A DNA stretch of 9,102 bases from Candidatus Gastranaerophilales bacterium (GTDB taxonomy: Bacteria > Cyanobacteriota > Vampirovibrionia > Gastranaerophilales > Gastranaerophilaceae): positions 1 to 9,102 of the forward strand of contig CANQZO010000072.1 of NCBI GenBank assembly GCA_947628355.1. The letters run 5' to 3'. Below the pieces are notes generated by a model that saw only the letters and a list, made by a program, of their open reading frames with translations, was not told the DNA's origin and ran no database searches. Positions 1 to 6,678 of the stretch are shown piece after piece. Every line of letters starts with the position of its first letter. The stretch's first letter is position 1. The position numbers and the translations under genes were made by a program.

Positions 1-704
1 CAGTATTAGGCTATGATACCACTATAAAAGTGACAACGGAAGATATGATTACATTCACAAAAGCAGTATCTAACGGAGTTAAAAGAGCGCTCGTCATTGC
101 AGATATGCCGTTTCTTTCATACCACGTATCCCTTGAACAAACTGTTCAAAATGCGGGGAAACTCATTCAATCGGGAGCAAAAGCCGTTAAACTTGAGGGG
201 GCTTCAGACTTTATTCTTAACGAAATTAATCATTTAACAAACTGCGGAATTAATGTAGCAGGGCATTTAGGCTTTACTCCTCAATACATTAACACAATCG
301 GCGGATATTTCGTTCAGGGGAAATCTTATGAAAATACATTAAAGTTACTTGAAAACGCAAAACGGCTTGAAGAAAACGGTGCATTCTGCGTTATTCTTGA
401 AATGGTACCGGAAGAATCCGCTAAATATATCAGCGAAAACTTAAGTATTCCCACAATAGGCATAGGTGCAGGCAAATATTGCGACGGTCAGGTGCTTGTT
501 ATTAATGATATTATCGGAAAATCCACAACTGATTTCCATATTCCAAAATTTGTCAAGCAGTATGCCGATATTAAAAGCATTATAAAAACAGCTGCTTGTG
601 CATACAATAATGACGTAAAACAGAACGTATTTCCGTCTGCCGAATATACATTTAACCTGCCCGAAGAGGAGAGAGATAAACTTGAACACCTTATTACTAA
701 ATAA
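1..704 (+). CDS. panB: 3-methyl-2-oxobutanoate hydroxymethyltransferase, 5' end missing
   Basis: PanB transfers a hydroxymethyl group from 5,10-methylene-tetrahydrofolate to 2-oxoisovalerate, giving ketopantoate, the first committed step of pantothenate (vitamin B5/CoA) synthesis; it is a cytoplasmic TIM-barrel enzyme. The frame is open from base 3 with no start in sight: VLGYDTT, encoded at 3-23, is already PanB sequence, so the GTG at 30 is an internal valine. Family length is about 265-280 residues; 233 are present, so roughly 35-45 are lost, including the GDSLG metal/substrate motif. Visible motifs, numbered from the GTG codon: ADMPFLSY (24-31, metal-binding Asp25), KLEGA (54-58), GHLGFTPQ (78-85), LEMVP (123-127, catalytic Glu124 by family analogy) and IGIGAG (143-148). 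The 3' end overlaps panC by 23 bp, consistent with an operon. Identification is firm; only the 5' end is unknown. Confidence 0.96.
   Translation, partial: VLGYDTTIKVTTEDMITFTKAVSNGVKRALVIADMPFLSYHVSLEQTVQNAGKLIQSGAKAVKLEGASDFILNEINHLTNCGINVAGHLGFTPQYINTIGGYFVQGKSYENTLKLLENAKRLEENGAFCVILEMVPEESAKYISENLSIPTIGIGAGKYCDGQVLVINDIIGKSTTDFHIPKFVKQYADIKSIIKTAACAYNNDVKQNVFPSAEYTFNLPEEERDKLEHLITK
667..684 (+). promoter_or_regulatory. Ribosome binding site and TTG start of panC, inside panB
   Basis: AGGAGA at 667-672 lies nine bases before a TTG codon at 682-684. No in-frame ATG occurs until residue 32, inside the essential VPTMGALH motif, so the TTG must be the start if PanC is to keep its usual 25-30 residues before that motif. 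The site lies within the last codons of panB, so ribosomes finishing panB pass over it. Confidence 0.75.
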
Positions 705-1545
705 AATTGATGATGTTAAATCAAATATAAAAAACTGGAAAAAAGATAACCGTACAATCGGACTTGTTCCCACAATGGGAGCACTGCACAGAGGACACGC
801 CTCTTTAATAAAACGTGCTAAAGAAATGTGCGATAAAGTTATTGTCAGTGTATTCGTAAATCCAATTCAATTCGGACCAAACGAAGATTACGACAAATAT
901 CCTCGCACTTTGGAAGCAGATAAAAAATTATGCGATGAACTGGGTGTTGATATTATTTTTGCCCCTGCTCCAAGTGAAATGTACGGTCAAGGCGGCAAAT
1001 TATCAAATAACGAATTGACATTTGTTTGCCCTCCATATAACTTAACGGACTGCCTTTGCGGAAAATCAAGAATAGGACATTTTGACGGAGTCGCAACGGT
1101 TGTAATGAAGTTATTTAATATTACAACACCCGATTTTGCATTCTTCGGACAAAAAGATGCTCAACAGTTGTTTATTCTTAAAAGAATGGTTAAAGACTTA
1201 AATATAAATTTAACCATAATCCCCTGTCCTATTGTAAGAGAAGATGACGGGCTTGCTCTGAGTTCAAGAAATTCATATCTTTCTAACGAAGAAAGAACGT
1301 GGGCGCTTACTATATCAAAATCGCTTAAAGAAATAGAAAAATTATACAACCAAGGCATTACGGACTGCAGTATTTTATTTGATACCGCATTATCAATCTT
1401 AGATAAAAATCTTGAAATCGAATATATAGAATTTAGGAATTTTGAAACATTTGAGGAGGTAAAAACAGCAGCAAAAAACACTTTGGCTGCAATGGCTGTA
1501 AGAGCAGGGAAAACGAGGTTAATTGATAATATAATATTGGTATAA
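682..1545 (+). CDS. panC: Pantoate--beta-alanine ligase (pantothenate synthetase)
   Basis: PanC joins pantoate and beta-alanine with ATP, through a pantoyl-adenylate, to form pantothenate; it is a cytoplasmic member of the HIGH-type nucleotidyltransferase fold. The 287-residue product matches the usual 280-290. Motifs in order: VPTMGALHRGH (29-39, with the H-x-G-H ATP motif at 36-39), FVNPIQFGPNEDYDKYPRT (58-76), CGKSRIGHFDGVATVV (126-141), FFGQKDAQQ (154-162) and REDDGLALSSRNSYL (186-200), whose LSSRN is the KMSKS-like loop. The start is TTG, chosen for its good ribosome binding site and because no ATG fits. It overlaps panB by 23 bp, and its stop directly abuts the next ATG. Ketopantoate reductase (panE) and aspartate decarboxylase (panD) are not in the window and must lie elsewhere. 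Confidence 0.97.
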   Translation: MNTLLLNKIDDVKSNIKNWKKDNRTIGLVPTMGALHRGHASLIKRAKEMCDKVIVSVFVNPIQFGPNEDYDKYPRTLEADKKLCDELGVDIIFAPAPSEMYGQGGKLSNNELTFVCPPYNLTDCLCGKSRIGHFDGVATVVMKLFNITTPDFAFFGQKDAQQLFILKRMVKDLNINLTIIPCPIVREDDGLALSSRNSYLSNEERTWALTISKSLKEIEKLYNQGITDCSILFDTALSILDKNLEIEYIEFRNFETFEEVKTAAKNTLAAMAVRAGKTRLIDNIILV

Positions 1546-2556
1546 ATGGCTCAAAGAATAGATAATAGATTATCACAACTTGATTTATTTGCACGGCTTA
1601 TTTACAGTGTGAAATCTTTGCGTTACTTATTTTTTTTCTACTCATTTTTATCATTTATATTTTGGTTTTTGAATTGCTTTGAGGTGGAATGGCTTTACAG
1701 ATTCGATTGGCTTTTTGCAATTCCTTACGATATAGTATCATTATTTTATGTACCCGAAGGTATAACTGTTGACTTATCTCTCGCTTTTATAGGCAGTATT
1801 GCACTTATTTTGGGATTTATTTACGATTTCATACTAAATATTTTTTATAACAGAATAATTACACTTCAAGAAAAAGAAGAAAAAAGACTTGAACGTCAAA
1901 AAATGTTACGTCAGAAAAAAAGAAAGAAATTACCTCCTACAGCTCAATACTCCGGAACAGGAATGCCAATTATAAGTGCTTCTTCGGCAGCAGTTTTTGA
2001 AGACTCTAAATTAATTTTTTTAATTATGCCTCACGTTAAAAAAATCAGAAGAAAAAGAGAGGATTTAGAACTTACTTTTCAAGAAGTTGAAGTATGGAAA
2101 CAAAGAGTAAATAAAAAATTTATTCAAAATGTAAATTATTCAAAACCTATGCAAAAAGGATATTACAGAAAAAATTTATTCCTTGTATATAAAGATTTTA
2201 ACTATGTTGACGATTTTGTATATTATATAACTCCTACTCTTGATTCAATAATTCTTGAATTTAAAAAATACGGTATAATAACATCATTCAGTTATGTACT
2301 GAGCGCAATAAGTAATATGGATTTACTGGAGAAAGAACTTGATTGTATGGATACCGTACTTTCTCTTAATTTTATAAATGAATTTGTTGTTACAAACAGG
2401 TTTAAAGTAACCTATGACAATAAATCCATTCAAAAATATGCAATGGATTTAAAAGGAGAATATAATCTTTCAAAAAATTTAACGATATCAAATCGTCAGC
2501 CGTTATATACTTTATATGATAGAAACAAACATAAAGAAGGAGAAGAAAAAATATGA
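1546..2556 (+). CDS. Unrecognised membrane-anchored protein between panC and dut
   Basis: I do not recognise this 336-residue protein. The N-terminal third is hydrophobic and rich in Phe, Trp and Tyr: likely membrane helices at about 26-44 and 76-99, with a weaker hydrophobic stretch at 52-70. A very basic, charged helix follows (103-130, KEEKRLERQKMLRQKKRKK), then a Ser/Ala/Gly linker (132-150). From 150 to the end is a soluble domain of alternating predicted strands and helices with no catalytic motif I can name; KIRRKREDLELTFQEVEVWKQR (166-187) looks coiled-coil. The basic helix after the last membrane segment predicts a cytoplasmic C-terminal domain. The ATG directly follows the panC stop (TAA-ATG, no gap) without a good binding site, so translation probably depends on panC. 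The stop overlaps the dut start (ATGA). This tight packing argues that it is a real gene, co-expressed with pantothenate and dUTPase genes; its role is unknown. Confidence 0.85.
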   Translation: MAQRIDNRLSQLDLFARLIYSVKSLRYLFFFYSFLSFIFWFLNCFEVEWLYRFDWLFAIPYDIVSLFYVPEGITVDLSLAFIGSIALILGFIYDFILNIFYNRIITLQEKEEKRLERQKMLRQKKRKKLPPTAQYSGTGMPIISASSAAVFEDSKLIFLIMPHVKKIRRKREDLELTFQEVEVWKQRVNKKFIQNVNYSKPMQKGYYRKNLFLVYKDFNYVDDFVYYITPTLDSIILEFKKYGIITSFSYVLSAISNMDLLEKELDCMDTVLSLNFINEFVVTNRFKVTYDNKSIQKYAMDLKGEYNLSKNLTISNRQPLYTLYDRNKHKEGEEKI

Positions 2557-2987
2557 AAATGAAAGTAATCAGATTAGCACATAACAAACACCTGCCCGAA
2601 TACAAAACAGAGGGTTCTTCGGGAATGGATTTGTATGCGGCAACAGATAAAGAAATAACATTAAAACCGCTTGAAAGAGTGCTTGTTCCGACGGGAATAA
2701 AAATAGAAATACCGCTTGAATACGAAGCACAAATAAGAGCGCGCTCCGGATTGTCAGTAAAACACGGAATAACATTAATTAATGCCGTAGGTACCGTTGA
2801 CGCTGATTACAGAGGCGAAGTTTGCGTCGGGTTAGTAAATTTATCAAATGAAGAATACACGATAAAACCCGAAGACAGAATTGCACAAATGGTTATTGCA
2901 AAAGTTGAAAAAGCACAAATTGAAGTAACCACCGAGCTGGCAGAATCCGCAAGAGGCGAGGGCGGATTTGGTTCCACGGGTTTTTAG
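2553..2987 (+). CDS. dut: dUTP diphosphatase (trimeric dUTPase)
   Basis: Dut hydrolyses dUTP to dUMP and pyrophosphate, keeping uracil out of DNA and supplying dUMP for thymidylate synthesis. The 144-residue product has all five motifs of the homotrimeric family: I, SGMDLYA (23-29); II, RARSGLSVKHG (62-72); III, NAVGTVDADYRGEV (77-90), with Asp83 at the position of the water-activating aspartate; IV, DRIAQMVI (108-115); V, ARGEGGFGSTGF (133-144), the glycine-rich C-terminal arm that closes over the neighbouring active site. AAGGAG at 2537-2542 is well placed for the ATG at 2553; a second ATG at 2559 is also possible. The start overlaps the upstream stop (ATGA), indicating coupling. The TAG stop overlaps the stop of the convergent secG gene. 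Confidence 0.97.
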   Translation: MKMKVIRLAHNKHLPEYKTEGSSGMDLYAATDKEITLKPLERVLVPTGIKIEIPLEYEAQIRARSGLSVKHGITLINAVGTVDADYRGEVCVGLVNLSNEEYTIKPEDRIAQMVIAKVEKAQIEVTTELAESARGEGGFGSTGF

Positions 2988-3208
2988 TGGAATAAATGAT
3001 AACCTGTTATAAAAGAACAAAGCAAAAATATTGCCGAGAGGACATAAGTAAAATGATTTAACCCCTTTTCTGCACTTTTTTGCGAAGAAAACAAATTAGC
3101 GGCACCTCCTATTGCGCCTAATCCGTCACCCTTTGGAGAGTGTAATAAAACCAATAATATTAATAATACTGCCGTTATTATTTGTATAATCCACACAATG
3201 GTTAACAT
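2984..3208 (-). CDS. secG: Protein translocase subunit SecG
   Basis: SecG is the small accessory subunit of the SecYEG channel in the inner membrane and assists SecA-driven protein export. The 74-residue product has the standard two-helix layout: hydrophobic segments at about 3-22 and 52-68, joined by the conserved loop HSPKGDGLGAIGGAANLFSS (23-42) and then AEKGLNHFTY (46-55). The HSPKGDGLGAIGG form of the loop resembles cyanobacterial SecG, which is one reason for the suggested lineage. A binding site (AAGGGA on the minus strand, about 3213-3220) overlaps the stop of yggU ten bases upstream, so the two genes are probably co-transcribed. The TAA stop overlaps the TAG stop of dut on the other strand by 4 bp. 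Confidence 0.94.
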   Translation of the reverse strand: MLTIVWIIQIITAVLLILLVLLHSPKGDGLGAIGGAANLFSSQKSAEKGLNHFTYVLSAIFLLCSFITGYHLFH

Positions 3209-3218
3209 AATTTATCCC

Positions 3219-3539
3219 TTATTTTTCCTTTTGAATTGAGTTTAACACAAACATAATTTTTTGTATAACATCATTTGTGTCAACATCAGATATAAATATT
3301 CTTTTTAGTTTTGATTTGTCACCTGAAATAATTTTTATTTTAGAACGATTTACTTTAAAACAGTCGGATAAAAACTCTACAAGTTCTTTATTTGCCTTAT
3401 TTTCAATCGGCGGAGCTGAGATTTTTATTCTGATAAATTCACTGCAGTAATCAACAATCTTGTTAAATGATGAGTTGGGAACAAGTTTTACCGCAATAAT
3501 AACTCCGTTATCGGCAATATTTATAAAATCTTTCCGCAT
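3219..3539 (-). CDS. YggU/DUF167 family protein
   Basis: This small protein of about 106 residues belongs to the YggU/DUF167 family, widespread in bacteria and eukaryotes but without an established biochemical role. Family signatures, numbered from the chosen ATG: VKLVPNSS (17-24), where most members have V-x-P-x-(A/S)-S; RIKISAPPIENKANKELVEFL (37-57), matching the usual 'APPVDGKAN' core; and IISGDKSKLKRIFI (70-83), matching 'SG-x-x-S-(R/H)-x-K-x-(V/L)-x-I'. I chose the ATG at 3537-3539 over the TTG at 3552-3554, because a TATAAT hexamer on the minus strand (3546-3551) lies between them and would start transcription at or near the ATG. Neither start has a clear ribosome binding site. The gene leads the yggU-secG pair and diverges from rel. 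Confidence 0.88.
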   Translation of the reverse strand: MRKDFINIADNGVIIAVKLVPNSSFNKIVDYCSEFIRIKISAPPIENKANKELVEFLSDCFKVNRSKIKIISGDKSKLKRIFISDVDTNDVIQKIMFVLNSIQKEK

Positions 3540-3545
3540 AAATTT

Positions 3546-3587
3546 ATTATACAATGACTGGTAAAATTGGGAAATAAAGTGTAAAAT
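3546..3587. promoter_or_regulatory. Divergent promoter region between yggU and rel
   Basis: Only 57 bp separate the two divergent start codons. On the minus strand a perfect TATAAT (3546-3551) lies six bases before the yggU ATG; a weak -35 match (TTCCCA) sits 16 bp upstream. On the plus strand TACAAT (3550-3555) overlaps it on the opposite strand, giving a nearly symmetric ATTATACAAT element. TAAAAT (3582-3587) lies nine bases before the rel ATG. Neither gene has a Shine-Dalgarno sequence. The hexamers are visible; the transcription starts are inferred, and the -35 elements are poor. Confidence 0.45.
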
Positions 3588-3596
3588 AAGATTGCT

Positions 3597-5807
3597 ATGG
3601 AAGAAAATATATTCAGCGGGCTGGAAAAAATCCTAAGAGAGCAAAACCGCTCGGAAGAAGATATACAGGAAATATATAAAGCATACAAATTCGCCGAAAA
3701 ACTGCACGACGGGCAATATCGAGTAAGCGAAGAACCGTACATTATTCATCCTGTTGAAGTTGCAAAAATCCTTGCTACACTTAAGGTTGATAAACATACA
3801 CTTATGGCGGCAATATTGCATGATACAATTGAAGATACGGGCTTGACCGCGGAACAATTGGGTCAAGAGTTTGGAGAAGATGTTTTAAATCTGGTTTTGG
3901 GGGTAACAAAACTGGATAAGTTTCAATTTAAATCAAAAGAGGAACGTCAAGCCGAAAGTTTCCGCAGAATGTTTATTGCTATGGCAAAAGATGTCAGAGT
4001 TATATTTTTAAAACTGGCAGACAGACTGCATAATATGCGGACACTGAATTATATGGCGCCTAATAAACAAATCAGAATAGCGCAGGAAACACTGGATATA
4101 TTTGCGCCGTTGGCAAACAGATTAGGTATCGGAAAAATCAAAGCTGAACTTGAAGATTTATCTTTAAGATACCTTAATCCTGAAAAATATTTTGAAATAG
4201 CTCAGCTTGTTGCACAAAAAAAAGCCGAACGTGAAAACACCGTTAAATTATTAATAGATGAAATATCCGAAAGTCTTAAAAAGAACGAGATTAAAGCTGA
4301 AATTACGGGCAGAGCAAAGCATTATTACAGTATTTACAAAAAAATGCAGCGATTAAATGTTGCATTTAATGACCTTTATGACATTACTGCGGTAAGGGTA
4401 ATAGTAGAAACTGAGCGTCAATGTTATGAAGTTTTGGGTATAATTCATTCCCTGTTTAAACCAATACCGGGGAGGTTTAAAGATTATATAGCAATGCCTA
4501 AAGGCAACGGTTATAAATCATTACACACATCCGTTATAGGTCCTAAGCAAAAACCGCTTGAAGTACAAATAAGAACCGAAGAAATGCACAAAATAGCCGA
4601 ATACGGTGTTGCTGCACACTGGAAATATAAAGAATCAGGCTCTATTAAGGCAGTATCCGAAGATGACATTAAATTCTCCTGGATGCACCAGATGATAGAA
4701 CTTGAGAAAGAGGCTTCAAACGCTAATGAATTTGTAGAAAAAGTAAAATTGGATTTATTCGGCAATCAGGTATTCTGCTTCACTCCAATGGGAGATATTA
4801 TTGATTTGCCTTTAAATGCAACTCCTATTGATTTTGCATTCAGAATTCACTCGGAAGTCGGCTATAAAACTACAGGCGCACTTATAAACGGAAGAATTGC
4901 CCAGCTTGATACGAAATTGAAAAACGGCGATATAGTTGAATTATTTACCTCTAAAACAGGCGAACCAAAACTTCACTGGCTTAAATTCTGCGTAACCAAA
5001 CAAGCTCAAACAAAAATTAGGCAATGGTTTAAGAAACATAACAGAGATGAAAACATCATTACAGGCAGAAGTATGCTTGAAACAGAAATTACAAAAGCTG
5101 CCTTTGATGAAAATATGAAAAACGGAGTTTTTGCCGAAATTGCAAAAACACTTAATTACATATCAATTGATGATTTATTTGCCGCTATCGGAAACGGAGA
5201 AACAACTTTAAATAAAGTTACGGGAAAAATAAAAAAAGCGGAAGAACCTCAAAGCGAACAGTATGTTTCAAATAAAAAGAAAAGTCATTATAAAGATGAA
5301 ATCGTAGGGTTAGAGGGAATGCTCTACAGTTTTGCAAAATGCTGCAGTCCTGTCCCGGGGGAACATATAGTGGGCGTCGTAACCAGAGGCAAAGGGGTTT
5401 CTATCCACCGTATTGACTGCCCGTCTTTAGATACCGTTCCCGAAGAAAGATTAATGAACATAAGCTGGAGAAACAACGAAACTCCAAATAAAACTTATGT
5501 TACCTCCATAAGAATAAACTGCGTTGATAAAGTAGGTATGCTAAAAGATATACTTATTAAAGCGGCAGATTGCGGTACAAATATTACTTATGCCAATGTT
5601 AAAACAAATTACGCTAAAAAAATCGGTATGATTGAACTCGGGGTTGAAGTTAACGGTATCGAAAATTTAACTGCCGTTATTAATGCATTTCAATCGCTTC
5701 CCGATGTACATTCGGTTAAACGTATTCAAATGAATTCTCGGATTAAACCGCAGGGTGAACTCAAACAAAAACAAAAAACAAAATCAAAACCGAAAACTAA
5801 AAAATAA
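3597..5807 (+). CDS. rel: Bifunctional (p)ppGpp synthetase/hydrolase, RelA/SpoT family (Rel)
   Basis: Rel makes (p)ppGpp from ATP and GTP/GDP on amino-acid starvation and degrades it otherwise, setting the stringent response. The 736 residues carry the full long-RSH architecture. The HD hydrolase (about 25-180) has His51, HDTIED (75-80) and LADRLHN (140-146, Asp142), all metal ligands of an active hydrolase. The synthetase (about 210-345) has YDITAVRVIV (261-270, Asp262), RFKDYIAMPKGNGYKSLHT (293-311) and LEVQIRT (321-327, Glu322). The RFKD loop is the form of bifunctional enzymes, not the acidic one of synthetase-only RelA. The TGS domain is about 391-452, the Cys-rich ribosome-binding domain holds KCC (581-583), His604 and Cys608, and the ACT domain is about 633-712. 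A Lys-rich tail (715-736) ends it. The ATG has no Shine-Dalgarno site and a TAAAAT hexamer nine bases upstream. Convergent with the next gene, one base apart. Confidence 0.97.
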   Translation: MEENIFSGLEKILREQNRSEEDIQEIYKAYKFAEKLHDGQYRVSEEPYIIHPVEVAKILATLKVDKHTLMAAILHDTIEDTGLTAEQLGQEFGEDVLNLVLGVTKLDKFQFKSKEERQAESFRRMFIAMAKDVRVIFLKLADRLHNMRTLNYMAPNKQIRIAQETLDIFAPLANRLGIGKIKAELEDLSLRYLNPEKYFEIAQLVAQKKAERENTVKLLIDEISESLKKNEIKAEITGRAKHYYSIYKKMQRLNVAFNDLYDITAVRVIVETERQCYEVLGIIHSLFKPIPGRFKDYIAMPKGNGYKSLHTSVIGPKQKPLEVQIRTEEMHKIAEYGVAAHWKYKESGSIKAVSEDDIKFSWMHQMIELEKEASNANEFVEKVKLDLFGNQVFCFTPMGDIIDLPLNATPIDFAFRIHSEVGYKTTGALINGRIAQLDTKLKNGDIVELFTSKTGEPKLHWLKFCVTKQAQTKIRQWFKKHNRDENIITGRSMLETEITKAAFDENMKNGVFAEIAKTLNYISIDDLFAAIGNGETTLNKVTGKIKKAEEPQSEQYVSNKKKSHYKDEIVGLEGMLYSFAKCCSPVPGEHIVGVVTRGKGVSIHRIDCPSLDTVPEERLMNISWRNNETPNKTYVTSIRINCVDKVGMLKDILIKAADCGTNITYANVKTNYAKKIGMIELGVEVNGIENLTAVINAFQSLPDVHSVKRIQMNSRIKPQGELKQKQKTKSKPKTKK

Positions 5808-5808
5808 T

Positions 5809-6678
5809 TTATTTATTAAAAAGTAATTTTTCAAATTCTACAAGAGCGTCAATTCCTACTAACTGCTCCAGTGCGGCACGGCTTTCAAGAAAGTCAAGCT
5901 CCAATTTAGCTTTATTATCAACAGCACTTCTGTAATAAGCATCTGCAACAAGCAATTGTTCTTCTGTCTTATAAATTCCAGAATTGTATCTTTCCTGCCT
6001 TTTTTTTAAATTTTCCTCTGTCATTGCAAGCAGCTTATAATTTGTCATATAGTCAAAATACAAATCAACAACTTTTTTCTGCATATTATCGACTTTTGTA
6101 ATAAGCACAATCATGTCGGCATCGGTTACTTTTGTATATTTATAATTTAAGTCTTTATCATTATAAGACATTGAATTAAGTAAATGTCCGCTGACAAGTG
6201 CTGCAGTTGCACTGAACGGGTCGCCCAACCCCGCACCCGCTATTGATGATACCGTTGAAAGCGGTCTTATAATTTTTTTTACTATTGTTTCATCAGGTTT
6301 ATCCGCGTCGGGATTGGAAAGTTTATACAGTGCAAATTTTATTGTTTCACTTCTTAATGCCGCACCTGCCCATAATATTTGTACATGCTCAAGCATTTCT
6401 TCTTTTTCAATGGTAAGAAGTTTTGATATTTCATTTGATAAATCTTTTAAAGAACTGTCTGCATATGTTGAATTTTTTATATACGCTTTTTCGTAAGATG
6501 CCGTTTTTTCACTCTGCCTGTTTGCCACATCTGTAACTTTATATTCTTTTTCCAAATCGTAAGTAACCCCGAGCCGATAGGCGGGAGCTTTCGGCGACTT
6601 CACTTCATTTATAGTCTGAGCCTGTGCCATTTGTGATATAATTGTCAATATTATTAATGTATATATGGATTTTTTCAT
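5809..6678 (-). CDS. Exported coiled-coil protein with TolC-like C-terminal hairpin (second gene of pair)
   Basis: A 289-residue secreted protein of unknown function. Residues 1-20 (MKKSIYTLIILTIISQMAQA, cut before Gln21) are a clear Sec signal peptide with an AQA cleavage motif. The mature protein is mostly predicted helix: a charged helix at about 75-120, a Gly/Ala/Ser-rich and mildly hydrophobic section at 139-170 (STVSSIAGAGLGDPFSATAA in its middle), and long helices at 184-220 and 222-280. The C-terminal part, with regular heptads and ending RAALEQLVG (267-275), resembles the helical hairpin of TolC-type outer-membrane factors. At 289 residues, against 400 or more for TolC, it lacks room for the usual two repeats and a beta-barrel. 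It is a paralogue of the gene upstream: compare QILWAGAALRSETIKFALYKL here with ELLWRATIDNNTLIKFTMNKL. Its ATG overlaps the upstream TGA (ATGA), with no good binding site, so coupled translation is likely. Confidence 0.85.
   Translation of the reverse strand: MKKSIYTLIILTIISQMAQAQTINEVKSPKAPAYRLGVTYDLEKEYKVTDVANRQSEKTASYEKAYIKNSTYADSSLKDLSNEISKLLTIEKEEMLEHVQILWAGAALRSETIKFALYKLSNPDADKPDETIVKKIIRPLSTVSSIAGAGLGDPFSATAALVSGHLLNSMSYNDKDLNYKYTKVTDADMIVLITKVDNMQKKVVDLYFDYMTNYKLLAMTEENLKKRQERYNSGIYKTEEQLLVADAYYRSAVDNKAKLELDFLESRAALEQLVGIDALVEFEKLLFNK

Noticed and set aside
441..773. Minus-strand open frame across the end of panB.
   Set aside because: It is antisense to the conserved panB and panC genes, with low-complexity, Phe/Ile-rich translation and no binding site. 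Other antisense frames inside panC, dut, rel and the synthetase gene were rejected on the same grounds.
4216..4223. Run of eight A in rel as a phase-variable or programmed frameshift site.
   Set aside because: Such A runs are common at Lys codons in AT-rich genomes. The frame is intact through all Rel domains, and I see no stimulatory structure.
5750..5830. Bidirectional terminator between rel and the convergent gene.
   Set aside because: The region is A-rich then T/A-rich, but I could not form a GC-containing stem followed by a U run.
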